Shown: piece after piece, positions 1 through 8,454 of the stretch
How the letters are laid out: each line of letters opens with the position of its first letter
How positions within the stretch are numbered: position 1 is the first letter of the stretch
Assembly: GCF_003097135.1 (NCBI RefSeq)
Contig: NZ_QEQL01000006.1
Span: forward strand, 1-64,000
DNA length: 64,000 bases
Source: Pseudomonas sp. URIL14HWK12:I12
GTDB taxonomy: Bacteria > Pseudomonadota > Gammaproteobacteria > Pseudomonadales > Pseudomonadaceae
Reading direction: 5' to 3'
Made by a program: the position numbers and the translations under genes
The notes under the pieces: model-generated
What the model saw: only the letters and a program-made list of their open reading frames with translations
What the model was told of the DNA's origin: nothing
Database searches by the model: none

Positions 1-232
1 TTTCGTTAAACTCTTGAAACATCAACCACTTGACTCGCTTCGCTGCCTCTTGAAGCGGGAGGCGAATTCTACAGCGTTACAACCTGCTGTCAACCACCTT
101 TTTCACCGCGTTCAATCCGGAGACTGAAGCACTTCCAACCTCTTCAAAATCGCTAACTCGTTGAATCTCAAGGAGTTTAGCGTTCCGTTGTCGCTGGAAG
201 TGGGGCGCATTATAAGGGGCTCAGAACAGGCG
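1..232. other. Intergenic region at the left edge, no gene recognised
   Basis: This stretch lies downstream of the msrQ stop. It is moderately A+T-rich compared with the genes around it. Short open frames run through it on both strands but none has a plausible ribosome site or a family resemblance. I see no clear terminator for msrQ. Such tracts can flank rRNA operons in Pseudomonas, but no rRNA sequence is visible here, so that idea is untested. Confidence 0.4.
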
Positions 233-853
233 TCAACCTTTATTTTGAAGATTCGCCGTTTTCCTTCGCAAGCGTGGAAGGCGACGCACCACGGCAGGAA
301 TGCGCAGGGCCATCAACAGTGCACCTGCCAGCGCATATATAGACCACTCTTCGAGGTCCGCGCGGACGATCCATAGAAAATGGAGCAACCCAAGCCCCAG
401 CACTGCGTAGGCAAGCTTGTGCAGCGTCTTCCATCGCTTGCCCAGCCGCCGCTGGCTGTATCGGTTTGAAGTGACCGCCAAGGCCAGCAACATCAACAAG
501 GCCAGCGCCCCAACGATAATGTATGGCCTTTTGCTCAACTCTATGCCCAATTGGTCCCAGGCAAGGCCGAGCACAAAGAATAGATAAGCCGCCAGGTGCA
601 GCACTACCCAGGCAAAACACCACAACCCCAGCTGGCGCCGGACAAACACCCAGCCTGCCCAACTCGTCATGCGCTGCAAGGGTGTCAGTGACAGAGTCAC
701 CATTAGAATGATCAGCGCACCCAGCCCTAGACGATCAACCAGCACCTTGCCGGGGTCGGGCCCGAGTGCGAAGATCCAAGCCTGATACAACCAATAGATC
801 GGCCAGACGGCAACCACCAGGAATACGGCGCAGCGAAACCCTGCGTAACGCAT
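233..853 (-). CDS. msrQ: MsrQ, haem-binding membrane subunit of the MsrPQ methionine sulfoxide reductase
   Basis: MsrQ (formerly YedZ) is the inner-membrane b-type cytochrome that feeds electrons from the respiratory chain to MsrP, which repairs oxidised methionines in periplasmic proteins. The 206-residue product has about six hydrophobic segments and the ferric-reductase-like layout of the family. Histidines in WVVLHLAAYLFF and in the KTLHKLAY...LGLLHFLW segment are candidate haem ligands. The length is normal. Its ATG overlaps the msrP stop as ATGA, so the two are translationally coupled, and msrP is transcribed first. The pairing with MsrP makes the call firm. Confidence 0.95.
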   Translation of the reverse strand: MRYAGFRCAVFLVVAVWPIYWLYQAWIFALGPDPGKVLVDRLGLGALIILMVTLSLTPLQRMTSWAGWVFVRRQLGLWCFAWVVLHLAAYLFFVLGLAWDQLGIELSKRPYIIVGALALLMLLALAVTSNRYSQRRLGKRWKTLHKLAYAVLGLGLLHFLWIVRADLEEWSIYALAGALLMALRIPAVVRRLPRLRRKTANLQNKG

Positions 854-1866
854 CAGTAATTCACCCGCAGGTCCATGCCTGCATAAAGCGATGCCACTTC
901 ATCTGCATAGCCATTGAACATGAGCGTCTGCCGCACATTGGGGCTGAATAGGCTGCTGGGCAGGCGCCGCTCCCTCGCTTGGCTCCACCGAGGGTGGTCC
1001 ACAGTGGGGTTAACGTTGGCGAAGAAACCGTACTCGCTGGGTGCGATGCGCTGCCAGGTGGTCTCTGGCTGCTTTTCGACGAGGCTGATCCGAACGATCG
1101 ATTTGACCCCCTTGAACCCATATTTCCACGGGACGATCAACCGCAGCGGCGCGCCATTCTGGTTAGGCAGTTCCCGCCCATACATCCCCACCGCCAAGAT
1201 GGCCAGCGGGTGCATGGCTTCATCCATACGCAGGCCTTCTACATACGGCCAGTCGATAAGCGCGAACGAGGAACGCTGGCCAGGCATCTGTGCCGGGTCG
1301 TGCAAGGTTTCGAAGCGGATATACCGAGCCTTGGAGGTAGGCTCAACTTGCTTGAGCAGATCGGCGAGTGGAAACCCCAGCCACGGGATAACCATCGACC
1401 ACGCCTCCACGCACCTCAGCCGGTAGATGCGCTCCTGAAGTTGGTAAGGTTTGATGAAGTCTTCGAGGGCATACTTCCCGGGTTTGCCCACCTCCCCGTC
1501 GACTACCACGGACCAGGGCTCCGTCTTAAGCCCACCGGCGTTCTGGGCGGGGTCACCCTTGTCGGTGCCGAACTCATAGAAGTTGTTGTAGTGAGTTGCA
1601 TCCCGCCAGGGTGTGATGCTCTCACCCGTCACGGTCATCGCCTGCCATTGCGTGGCAGGTAGCTTGCCAGTAAACCAGGCCGGGGGTTGGCTCGCGTCCA
1701 CACCCTCGTAGCGAGACACTTCCCCCGCTCTGGCCCAGCCAGGCATCGAGGCCGCGAGCCCGCCGGCCGCCGCCGCGCCAAGCAGGTGCCGACGGGACAG
1801 GTAGGCAGATTCAGAGGTGACTTCCGATTCAAGGCAGTCGGAAGATTTGCGAGACTTGATGATCAT
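853..1866 (-). CDS. msrP: MsrP, periplasmic molybdopterin methionine sulfoxide reductase
   Basis: MsrP (YedY) is the catalytic subunit that reduces methionine sulfoxide in periplasmic proteins using a molybdopterin centre. I start it at residue MIIKSRKSSD, giving 337 residues; a GTG/ATG four codons upstream is possible but would only lengthen the leader. A Tat signal is clear: SRRHLLGAAAAGG at residues 24-36, followed by a hydrophobic stretch and AxA-like cleavage near GWARA. The cofactor-ligating cysteine lies in RLRCVEAWSM (about Cys152). The C-terminus holds the usual NPTVDHPRWSQA segment. It forms an operon with msrQ. Confidence 0.95.
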   Translation of the reverse strand: MIIKSRKSSDCLESEVTSESAYLSRRHLLGAAAAGGLAASMPGWARAGEVSRYEGVDASQPPAWFTGKLPATQWQAMTVTGESITPWRDATHYNNFYEFGTDKGDPAQNAGGLKTEPWSVVVDGEVGKPGKYALEDFIKPYQLQERIYRLRCVEAWSMVIPWLGFPLADLLKQVEPTSKARYIRFETLHDPAQMPGQRSSFALIDWPYVEGLRMDEAMHPLAILAVGMYGRELPNQNGAPLRLIVPWKYGFKGVKSIVRISLVEKQPETTWQRIAPSEYGFFANVNPTVDHPRWSQARERRLPSSLFSPNVRQTLMFNGYADEVASLYAGMDLRVNY

Positions 1867-1926
1867 GGGGGACTCCACAAGGCAGCAGAACGGCCGTTCA
1901 AGAAGTGTGACGCCCCCGCGCCGGTT

Positions 1927-2781
1927 TTATTTCCCTTGCCGGCGCTGCATTCGAATCAAATGCTGGATCGGCCCGGAGGCGGCATAACACACGAAAATGA
2001 TCAACAGAATGCGCGGTGGGTCGCTGAAGACAACGGCGAAAACCAACACCACAGCCAGGATCGCCACGAAGGGTACACGTCCTTTGAGGTCGAGTTCCTT
2101 AAAGCTGTTGTACTTGATGTTGCTGACCATCAGCATGCCCGCCGCTGCCACCAGCAGGGCTACCAGAAACGACAGTTTCGAACCGGGTATGTCGAAATCG
2201 CTCAACGCCCATACCGTACCGGCCACCACCCCGGCCGCCGCTGGGCTGGCCAGGCCGATGAAATAACGCTTGTCGGCCTTGCCTACCTGGGTATTGAAAC
2301 GCGCCAGGCGCAATGCGGCACCGGCCACATAGATGAAGGCCACCATCCAGCCGACCTTGCCCATATCGCCCAGTGCCCAACCAAAGGCTAGCAGCGCCGG
2401 CGCCATGCCGAACGCGATCATGTCGGACAGCGAGTCATACTCGGCACCAAAGGCGCTTTGAGTATTGGTCATCCGTGCGACTCGACCGTCGAGGCCGTCG
2501 AGCACCATGGCTACGAAGATCGCGATGGCCGCAAAGGAAAAGTACCGGGAGGCCTCGGCAGCATTGCCAGCGCTCAGCGCGCTCTGGGCGCTGATCGAGT
2601 TGATGATCGAATAGAAGCCGGCGAACAGGTTGGCGGTGGTGAACAGGTTCGGCAGCAGGTAGATCCCGCGGTGGCGCACCTTGCGCCCTTCGGCATCGTG
2701 GCCTTCCTCGATGTGCTCATCGACGGGCAGCAGGCTATCGGCGTCGGGTGCCTTGCCGGGCTCTTCGGGACGTTCGCTCAT
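1927..2781 (-). CDS. pssA: CDP-diacylglycerol--serine O-phosphatidyltransferase
   Basis: PssA condenses CDP-diacylglycerol with serine to make phosphatidylserine, the precursor of phosphatidylethanolamine, in the inner membrane. The start MSERPEEPGK gives 284 residues; an alternative start eight codons upstream lacks support. A charged N-terminus of about 45 residues precedes several membrane segments. The CDP-alcohol phosphotransferase signature DGLDGRVAR...GAEYDSLSD is intact. This is the integral membrane type II enzyme. It lies 61 bp upstream of the msrP start on the same strand, so it may be transcribed ahead of msrPQ. Confidence 0.93.
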   Translation of the reverse strand: MSERPEEPGKAPDADSLLPVDEHIEEGHDAEGRKVRHRGIYLLPNLFTTANLFAGFYSIINSISAQSALSAGNAAEASRYFSFAAIAIFVAMVLDGLDGRVARMTNTQSAFGAEYDSLSDMIAFGMAPALLAFGWALGDMGKVGWMVAFIYVAGAALRLARFNTQVGKADKRYFIGLASPAAAGVVAGTVWALSDFDIPGSKLSFLVALLVAAAGMLMVSNIKYNSFKELDLKGRVPFVAILAVVLVFAVVFSDPPRILLIIFVCYAASGPIQHLIRMQRRQGK

Positions 2782-3067
2782 TCTCTGAATACCTTGCACA
2801 AACATGTGAAAAATTCGACAGGTGCCTACCGCCAGCGTTCGGCCACAGGCATGGCTGCTTTATACCAGATCAGTGCCTCGGCGAACGAGCGGGCGTTCAT
2901 TTGGGCGCGAAGGTAACGCTCAGCATAGCCCGCCATCGGGCGACAAACGCTTTGCAAGTGCGTCCGAACAGTCCAGAATCCCCGCTTTTTTTACTGGCCG
3001 AGGCGTGAGCTGCCCGCTACATCCTCGCCGAGGCCGCGTTCCAGAGCCCTGCATACGGAGCCCCCGA

Positions 3068-4339
3068 ATGAACAAGCAGGCCACCGGCGCCACCGCGCGC
3101 CTGGATCAAACCGCCACCTCCCAAGGGTGGGGCCGCGAAGACACCACCTGGATGCTGGGCCTGTTCGGCACAGCGATCGGTGCCGGTACTCTATTCCTGC
3201 CGATCAACGCCGGCCTTGGCGGTTTCTGGCCGCTGCTGGTGCTTGCCGTGCTGGCCTTCCCGATGACCTACTACGCTCACCGAGGCCTTACCCGCTTCGT
3301 GCTCTCCGGCAGGGGTGACGAGGACATTACCGGTGTGGTCACCGAGCACTTCGGGGCAAAGGCCGGTGCACTGATCACTCTGCTTTATTTTTTCGCGATC
3401 TTTCCGATCTTGCTGATCTACAGCGTGGCCCTGACCAACACCGTCGGCAGCTTCCTTGAGCATCAACTTCATGTGAGCGCCCCGCCTCGCGCCGCGTTGG
3501 CAGCCTTGCTGATCGTCGGCCTGATGATTGTCGTGCGGTGCGGCGAGCGAGCCACGGTCAGGGTGATGAGTTGGCTGGTCTATCCCTTCATCACAGCGCT
3601 GGTGCTGCTGGGCGTGTTCCTGGTGCCGCACTGGACTGGCGGCATTCTTTCCACCGCCACCGAACCGCCCTCCCCTTCCGGCCTGCTGGGCACTCTCTGG
3701 CTGGCGATTCCGGTCATGGTGTTCTCGTTCAACCACTCGCCGATCATTTCGGCCTTTGCAGTAGACGCCAAGCGCCGCCACGGCGAAGAGGCCGAGCCCT
3801 GCAGCAGCCAGGTTCTGGCCCGCGCACATGGCCTTATGGTGATCACGGTACTGTTCTTCGTGTTCAGCTGCGTGCTTACCCTTTCTCCAGGCCAATTGGC
3901 CGAGGCGAAGGCGCAGAACCTTTCGATCCTGTCCTACCTGGCCAACCATTTCAGCAACCCCATGATCGCCTTTGCCGCGCCACTGATTGCCTTCGTGGCG
4001 ATCGCCAAATCGTTTCTTGGCCATTACATCGGCGCCAGCGAAGGCCTCAAGGGGTTGATCGTGAAAAGCGGCCTTCGGCCGGGTGAAAGAGCCCTGAACC
4101 GGGTGGTTGCCGTGGCCATGGCAGTAGTGTGCTGGGTCGTCGCTACCCTCAACCCCAGCATCCTGGGCATGATTGAAACGCTCGGCGGCCCGGTGATAGC
4201 GGCCATCTTGTTCTTGATGCCTATGTATGCCGTGCACAAGGTGCCGGCCATGCGCAGGTATGCGGGGCAATGGTCGAACGTATTCGTGGTTCTCGTAGGC
4301 CTTGTTGCCATTTCAGCCCTACTGTATTCGCTGATCTGA
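3068..4339 (+). CDS. HAAAP-family amino acid transporter (serine/threonine type)
   Basis: This is an inner-membrane amino-acid:cation symporter related to the E. coli SdaC/TdcC serine and threonine carriers. I place the start at ATG 3068 (MNKQATGATA), giving 423 residues; the reading frame is open further upstream but that part is low-complexity and has no hydrophobic content. The first membrane segment carries LFGTAIGAGTLFLPI, typical of the family, and there are about eleven hydrophobic segments ending at SALLYSLI. It is transcribed away from pssA across 286 bp that must hold both promoters. The substrate is inferred from family only; aromatic amino acids are an alternative. Confidence 0.85.
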   Translation: MNKQATGATARLDQTATSQGWGREDTTWMLGLFGTAIGAGTLFLPINAGLGGFWPLLVLAVLAFPMTYYAHRGLTRFVLSGRGDEDITGVVTEHFGAKAGALITLLYFFAIFPILLIYSVALTNTVGSFLEHQLHVSAPPRAALAALLIVGLMIVVRCGERATVRVMSWLVYPFITALVLLGVFLVPHWTGGILSTATEPPSPSGLLGTLWLAIPVMVFSFNHSPIISAFAVDAKRRHGEEAEPCSSQVLARAHGLMVITVLFFVFSCVLTLSPGQLAEAKAQNLSILSYLANHFSNPMIAFAAPLIAFVAIAKSFLGHYIGASEGLKGLIVKSGLRPGERALNRVVAVAMAVVCWVVATLNPSILGMIETLGGPVIAAILFLMPMYAVHKVPAMRRYAGQWSNVFVVLVGLVAISALLYSLI

Positions 4340-4347
4340 ACCGCTAC

Positions 4348-4368
4348 GGGCCGCGCCTGGCGCGGCCC
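4348..4368. terminator. GC-rich hairpin between convergent genes
   Basis: The arms GGGCCGCGCC and GGCGCGGCCC are separated by a single base, so the real loop opens the last pairs. It sits between the stops of the transporter and pcaC, which converge. The T-tract is weak (CCCTTCGAT), so it may act on both strands as a modest terminator. Confidence 0.6.
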
Positions 4369-4379
4369 CTTCGATCAGC

Positions 4380-4769
4380 CTACAGCGACTCTGTACCGAG
4401 CTCGTCCCAAACCGCTTCAGCTAGGTGAAAAGTGGCGTTGGCGGCCGGAATGCCGCAGTAGATCGCGCTCTGCAGCAGCACTTCCTTGATTTCTTCCCGT
4501 GTCACACCATTATTGCGCGCAGCACGCAGGTGCAGCTTCAACTCCCCCTCTCGGTTCATACCGATCAACATCGCGATGGTCACCAGGCTACGGGTATGGC
4601 GCGGCAGGCCCGGGCGCGTCCAGATGTCGCCCCATGCATGGCGGGTGATCATTTCCTGAAATTCGCCGTTGAACTCGGTGATGTTGCTCAGGCTGCGCTC
4701 TACGTGGGCGTCGCCGAGCACTGCACGGCGCACCTGCATGCCGGCTTCATAGCGTTGCTTCTCGTCCAT
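4380..4769 (-). CDS. pcaC: PcaC, 4-carboxymuconolactone decarboxylase
   Basis: PcaC decarboxylates gamma-carboxymuconolactone to beta-ketoadipate enol-lactone in the protocatechuate branch. It is a small all-helical carboxymuconolactone decarboxylase-fold protein of 129 residues; the conserved stretch around HLRAARNNGVTREEIKEVL and the AIYCGIPAA segment are present. ATG 4769 is preferred because GAGG lies seven bases upstream; a TTG two codons earlier overlaps pcaD. The gap to the pcaD stop is two bases, so it is the last gene of the pca operon. Length matches the family. Confidence 0.95.
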   Translation of the reverse strand: MDEKQRYEAGMQVRRAVLGDAHVERSLSNITEFNGEFQEMITRHAWGDIWTRPGLPRHTRSLVTIAMLIGMNREGELKLHLRAARNNGVTREEIKEVLLQSAIYCGIPAANATFHLAEAVWDELGTESL

Positions 4770-4771
4770 GT

Positions 4772-5563
4772 TCAAGCCTCTTTCAAAAAGTCGATGATCG
4801 CTTGGGTGAAGGCTTCGCCTACCTCGACATTGGACAGGTGAGCGGCATCGAACTGGATATGCCGGGCGCCAGCCACACGCGTGCTGATGAAGTCGCCGTC
4901 CACCGGCGTGGTTACAGGGTCCTGGGTGCCGGAAACCACCAGCAGTGGCGCGCGAATCTGCCCCAATTGCTCGCGCAGGTCGGCATCACGAACCGCCGCA
5001 CAACTGGCGGCGTAGCCTTCGGGAGAGGTGGCAGCGAGCATATCGGTGATGCGCTTGGCCGCTGCGGGGTTGGCCTGAGCAAAACCGGGGGTGAACCAGC
5101 GCGCAATGGACGCTTCACCCAGGCCCACCATGGCCGCCTCGCCCTCGCGCAGAACCGTTTCGATGCGCGGGTTCCAGACTTGCTCGCTGCCGATCTTGGC
5201 GCCGGTATTGCACAGGACCAGTTTGGCAATGCGTTCAGGCGCGTTGATTCCCAGCCACTGGCCGATCTGCCCGCCCATCGACAGCCCGCAGAAATGCACC
5301 TTGCTCAGGCCCAGTGCGTCCAGCAGCGCCAGCACGTCGCGCCCCAGTTGCTCCAACCGGTAAGGCCCAGGGGCGACCAGAGAGTTGCCATGGCCCCGGG
5401 TATCGTAGCGCAGCACCTGAAAGTGCTCTGCAAGGCCGGGAACCTGGGCATCCCACATGTGCAGGTTGGTGCCCAGTGAGTTGGAGAGCACCAACACCGG
5501 CTGGCCCTGGCGGCCATCGAGCTGGTAATAGAGTTCGCCATCGGCGAGTTTGACGCTAGCCAC
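4772..5563 (-). CDS. pcaD: PcaD, beta-ketoadipate enol-lactone hydrolase
   Basis: PcaD hydrolyses beta-ketoadipate enol-lactone to beta-ketoadipate. It is an alpha/beta hydrolase of 263 residues with the nucleophile in GLSMGG (Ser95), an acid candidate in GTQDP, and the histidine in AAHLSNVE near the C-terminus. I choose GTG 5563 because a strong AGGAGG sits five bases upstream; the longer open frame beyond it is only overlap with pcaB. The start region overlaps the pcaB end (stop at 5574) closely enough for coupling. Confidence 0.96.
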   Translation of the reverse strand: MASVKLADGELYYQLDGRQGQPVLVLSNSLGTNLHMWDAQVPGLAEHFQVLRYDTRGHGNSLVAPGPYRLEQLGRDVLALLDALGLSKVHFCGLSMGGQIGQWLGINAPERIAKLVLCNTGAKIGSEQVWNPRIETVLREGEAAMVGLGEASIARWFTPGFAQANPAAAKRITDMLAATSPEGYAASCAAVRDADLREQLGQIRAPLLVVSGTQDPVTTPVDGDFISTRVAGARHIQFDAAHLSNVEVGEAFTQAIIDFLKEA

Positions 5564-5573
5564 AAATAGCCTC

Positions 5574-6941
5574 CTATCGAGCGTTGAGCAGGGAATGCTC
5601 TGCCACCGCTCGATCCACCCATGCCTGGGCCAGGCCCAGGTAATGCGCAGGGTCGAGCAAGTGGTCCAATTCATCGGCACTTAATTGCGCTGCCACTTGC
5701 GGCTCATCGCCGAGCACCGCGCGCAGATGCCGCTGCTCGGCCACCGCACGCTTGCAGCATTGCTCTACCAGATGGTGAGCGGCGTCGCGGCCGATGCGTT
5801 GAGCCAGCGCAATGCTGACAGCCTCGGCCAGGACCAGGCCTTGGGTGAGCTGCAGGTTGCAAGCCATGCGCGCGGCGTCTACCTCAAGGCCATCGGCGAT
5901 GACCTGTGCCTGCGCCAGGCTCCCGGCTGCCAGGCAGCACAGCTCGGGCAGCGTGTCCCATTCGGCGTGCCACAAGCCCAGGCTGCGTTCATGCTCTTGC
6001 GGCATTGCACTCAGGAGTGTCGACACCAGCCCCGGCGCGCGGGTTGCCGCGCTTATAAGGGCGGCAGCGCCCACCGGATTGCGCTTGTGCGGCATGGTCG
6101 AAGACCCCCCTTTGCCTGGCGCCGACGGCTCGAACACCTCGCCGGCCTCGGTCTGCATCAGCAGGCTGATATCGCGACCGAACTTGCCCAGGGTGCCGGC
6201 AACCAGGCCAAGCCAGGCGCCGAACTCAACAATGCGATCGCGATGCGTGTGCCATGGCTGCTCCGCAAGCGCCAGCCCCAGCTCCTGGGCCAGCGCATCG
6301 GCAACCGGCAGCGCTTGGGCGCCCAGAGCAGCGAGGGTGCCGGCAGCGCCGCCGAATTGCAGCACCAGCAAGCGAGGCTTGATCTCCTGCAAGCGTTGGC
6401 GATGCCGATTCAGCGCCCCCAGCGTGCCGGCCAGTTTCATCCCGAGAGTGACCGGCGTGGCGTGCTGCAGCCAGGTACGCCCCGGCATGGGGGTGCTTGC
6501 ATGTTCAGAGGCCCGCTGCGCCACACCCGCGGCCAATTGCGCAAGCCCGGCGTCCAGTAACTCGATCGCCTGCCGCAGTTGCAGCACCAGCCCGGTGTCC
6601 ATGGCGTCCTGGCTGGTGGCACCCAGGTGCACATAGCGTTCGGCCTCGGCACTGCGCAAAGCCACGCGCTTGCCCAGTGCTTTGACCAGTGGAATGGCAG
6701 AGTTGCCCGCGCTGGCGATCGCAACCGTTAACGCGTCGAAGTCATACAGCTGGGCGTTGCAAGCGGCTTCTATCGGTTCAACGCAGGCCACCGGCAACAA
6801 CCCGGCCCGCGCCTCGGCGCGAGCCAGCCCGGCTTCGAAATCGAGCATGCCCTGTACACGCCCCCGGTCGCAGAACACCTCGCGCATGGCGGAGGTGGTG
6901 AAGTAGGCGTCGAACAAGCCGTTGCGGGGGCGATCAGTCAT
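5574..6941 (-). CDS. pcaB: PcaB, 3-carboxy-cis,cis-muconate cycloisomerase
   Basis: PcaB converts beta-carboxymuconate to gamma-carboxymuconolactone, the step before PcaC. It belongs to the fumarase/aspartase superfamily: 455 residues, with the superfamily signature KGGSSTMPHKRNPVG about 60% along and the TSQDAMDTG motif in the first third. The start MTDRPRNGLF has AAGG seven bases upstream and lies 19 bp from the pcaT stop. Length is normal. It is in the pcaT-B-D-C run. Confidence 0.96.
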   Translation of the reverse strand: MTDRPRNGLFDAYFTTSAMREVFCDRGRVQGMLDFEAGLARAEARAGLLPVACVEPIEAACNAQLYDFDALTVAIASAGNSAIPLVKALGKRVALRSAEAERYVHLGATSQDAMDTGLVLQLRQAIELLDAGLAQLAAGVAQRASEHASTPMPGRTWLQHATPVTLGMKLAGTLGALNRHRQRLQEIKPRLLVLQFGGAAGTLAALGAQALPVADALAQELGLALAEQPWHTHRDRIVEFGAWLGLVAGTLGKFGRDISLLMQTEAGEVFEPSAPGKGGSSTMPHKRNPVGAAALISAATRAPGLVSTLLSAMPQEHERSLGLWHAEWDTLPELCCLAAGSLAQAQVIADGLEVDAARMACNLQLTQGLVLAEAVSIALAQRIGRDAAHHLVEQCCKRAVAEQRHLRAVLGDEPQVAAQLSADELDHLLDPAHYLGLAQAWVDRAVAEHSLLNAR

Positions 6942-6959
6942 GGCAGAACCTTAGTGGCT

Positions 6960-8249
6960 TCAGTGGTCTTCGTGCAGGTATGAAGGTTTTTTCGGCAAGC
7001 GCAGGCTGAACAGAAACGCGATCACCATCATCACCGTCACGTACCAGTAAAAGGCGTTTTCATTGCCGGCGGATTTAAGGCTGAGCGCCACGAATTCGGC
7101 CGAGCCTCCAAAGATCGCATTGGCCACCGCATAAGAGAGGCCTACACCCAGCGCACGCACTTCCGGCGGGAACATTTCAGCCTTCACCAAGCCGCTGATG
7201 GAGGTGTAGAAGCTCACGATCGCCAAAGCGGCGACGATCAGCAGGAAGGCCAGAAACGGGCTGGTAACGGTCTTTAGGGTCAGCAGGATCGGCAGCGTGA
7301 ACACTGCGCCCAGCACGCCAAACGACATCATTGAGGCACGGCGGCCAATCCGGTCGGCCAGCATGCCGAACAGCGGCTGCATGCACATGTACAGAAACAG
7401 GGCACCCGTCATGATGAAACTGGCCGTTTCCGGGGTCATCTTGGCGGTGTTGACCAGGTATTTCTGCATATAGGTAGTAAAGGTGTAGAAGATCAGCGAG
7501 CCGCCAGCGGTGTAGCCAAGCACGGTAACGAAGGCTGCGCTGTGATGCTTGAACAAGCTCGCCAGGCTGCCGGCGTTCTTGTCGTTGCGGGTCTGCGCCG
7601 TGCTGGTTTCTTCGAGCGAGCGACGCAGGAACAACGAGATCACGGCAGCCACGGCGCCGATGACGAACGGGATGCGCCAGCCGAATTCAGTCAACTCTTG
7701 CTTGGTGAAGACCTGCTGCAGGATCACCACCACCAGCACCGCCAGCAACTGCCCTCCGATCAACGTGACGTATTGGAACGAGGCAAGGAAACCACGCTGG
7801 CCGCGCAGAGCGACCTCACTCATGTACGTTGCGGTGGTGCCGTACTCGCCGCCCACCGACAACCCCTGCAGCAGGCGCGCCAGCAACAGCAGCACCGGCG
7901 CTGCCGTGCCGATGCTTGCGTAGGTCGGGAGGAAGGCGATGATCAGCGAGCCACCGCACATCATCAGCACCGAAATCATCATTGACTTGCGCCGCCCAAG
8001 CCGGTCGGCAACCCGGCCGAACAGCCAGCCACCGATCGGTCGCATCAAAAAGCCCGCCGCGAAAACCCCGGCCGTATTGACCAGCTGAACCGTGGGGTTA
8101 TCAGAAGGGAAGAAAGAGGGCGCGAAGTAAAGGGCAAAGAATGCATAGACATAGAAGTCGAACCACTCCACCAGGTTGCCCGATGAAGCGCCCACGATGG
8201 CAAAGATCCGTTTACGCCGTTCTTCACTCGTGTAATGAGTCGTTGTCAT
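6960..8249 (-). CDS. pcaT: PcaT, MFS transporter of dicarboxylic acids (beta-ketoadipate)
   Basis: PcaT is a major facilitator of the metabolite:proton symporter group that takes up beta-ketoadipate and related dicarboxylates. The 429-residue protein has 12 hydrophobic segments, the family loop motif GRVADRLGRRKSMM after segment 2, and its partner GMLADRIGRRASMM after segment 8. It is followed closely by pcaB. It is separated from pcaF upstream by 205 bp, unusual within an operon, so it may have its own promoter. Substrate comes from context and resemblance to P. putida PcaT. Confidence 0.92.
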   Translation of the reverse strand: MTTTHYTSEERRKRIFAIVGASSGNLVEWFDFYVYAFFALYFAPSFFPSDNPTVQLVNTAGVFAAGFLMRPIGGWLFGRVADRLGRRKSMMISVLMMCGGSLIIAFLPTYASIGTAAPVLLLLARLLQGLSVGGEYGTTATYMSEVALRGQRGFLASFQYVTLIGGQLLAVLVVVILQQVFTKQELTEFGWRIPFVIGAVAAVISLFLRRSLEETSTAQTRNDKNAGSLASLFKHHSAAFVTVLGYTAGGSLIFYTFTTYMQKYLVNTAKMTPETASFIMTGALFLYMCMQPLFGMLADRIGRRASMMSFGVLGAVFTLPILLTLKTVTSPFLAFLLIVAALAIVSFYTSISGLVKAEMFPPEVRALGVGLSYAVANAIFGGSAEFVALSLKSAGNENAFYWYVTVMMVIAFLFSLRLPKKPSYLHEDH

Positions 8250-8454
8250 GTGTTATTTCTCATTAGAGGTGACAAGGGAAACATAACGTAACACTGTGAC
8301 AACGCTCTCGGGCATTCAAATTGCCATCTATGGCCGCCCGCCATCACGCCGGGGCAACAGCACTGCCAGATGGCAGCCGAACAGGGGCCGATCGTGGCAT
8401 CGTCCACTGTTCGGCACTTATCGCTATCAAGCAGTGCCGGTATCCCGAACTCAG

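Noticed and set aside
161..376. A 71-codon frame at the left edge overlapping msrQ
   Set aside because: Two thirds lies antisense to msrQ and there is no ribosome site.
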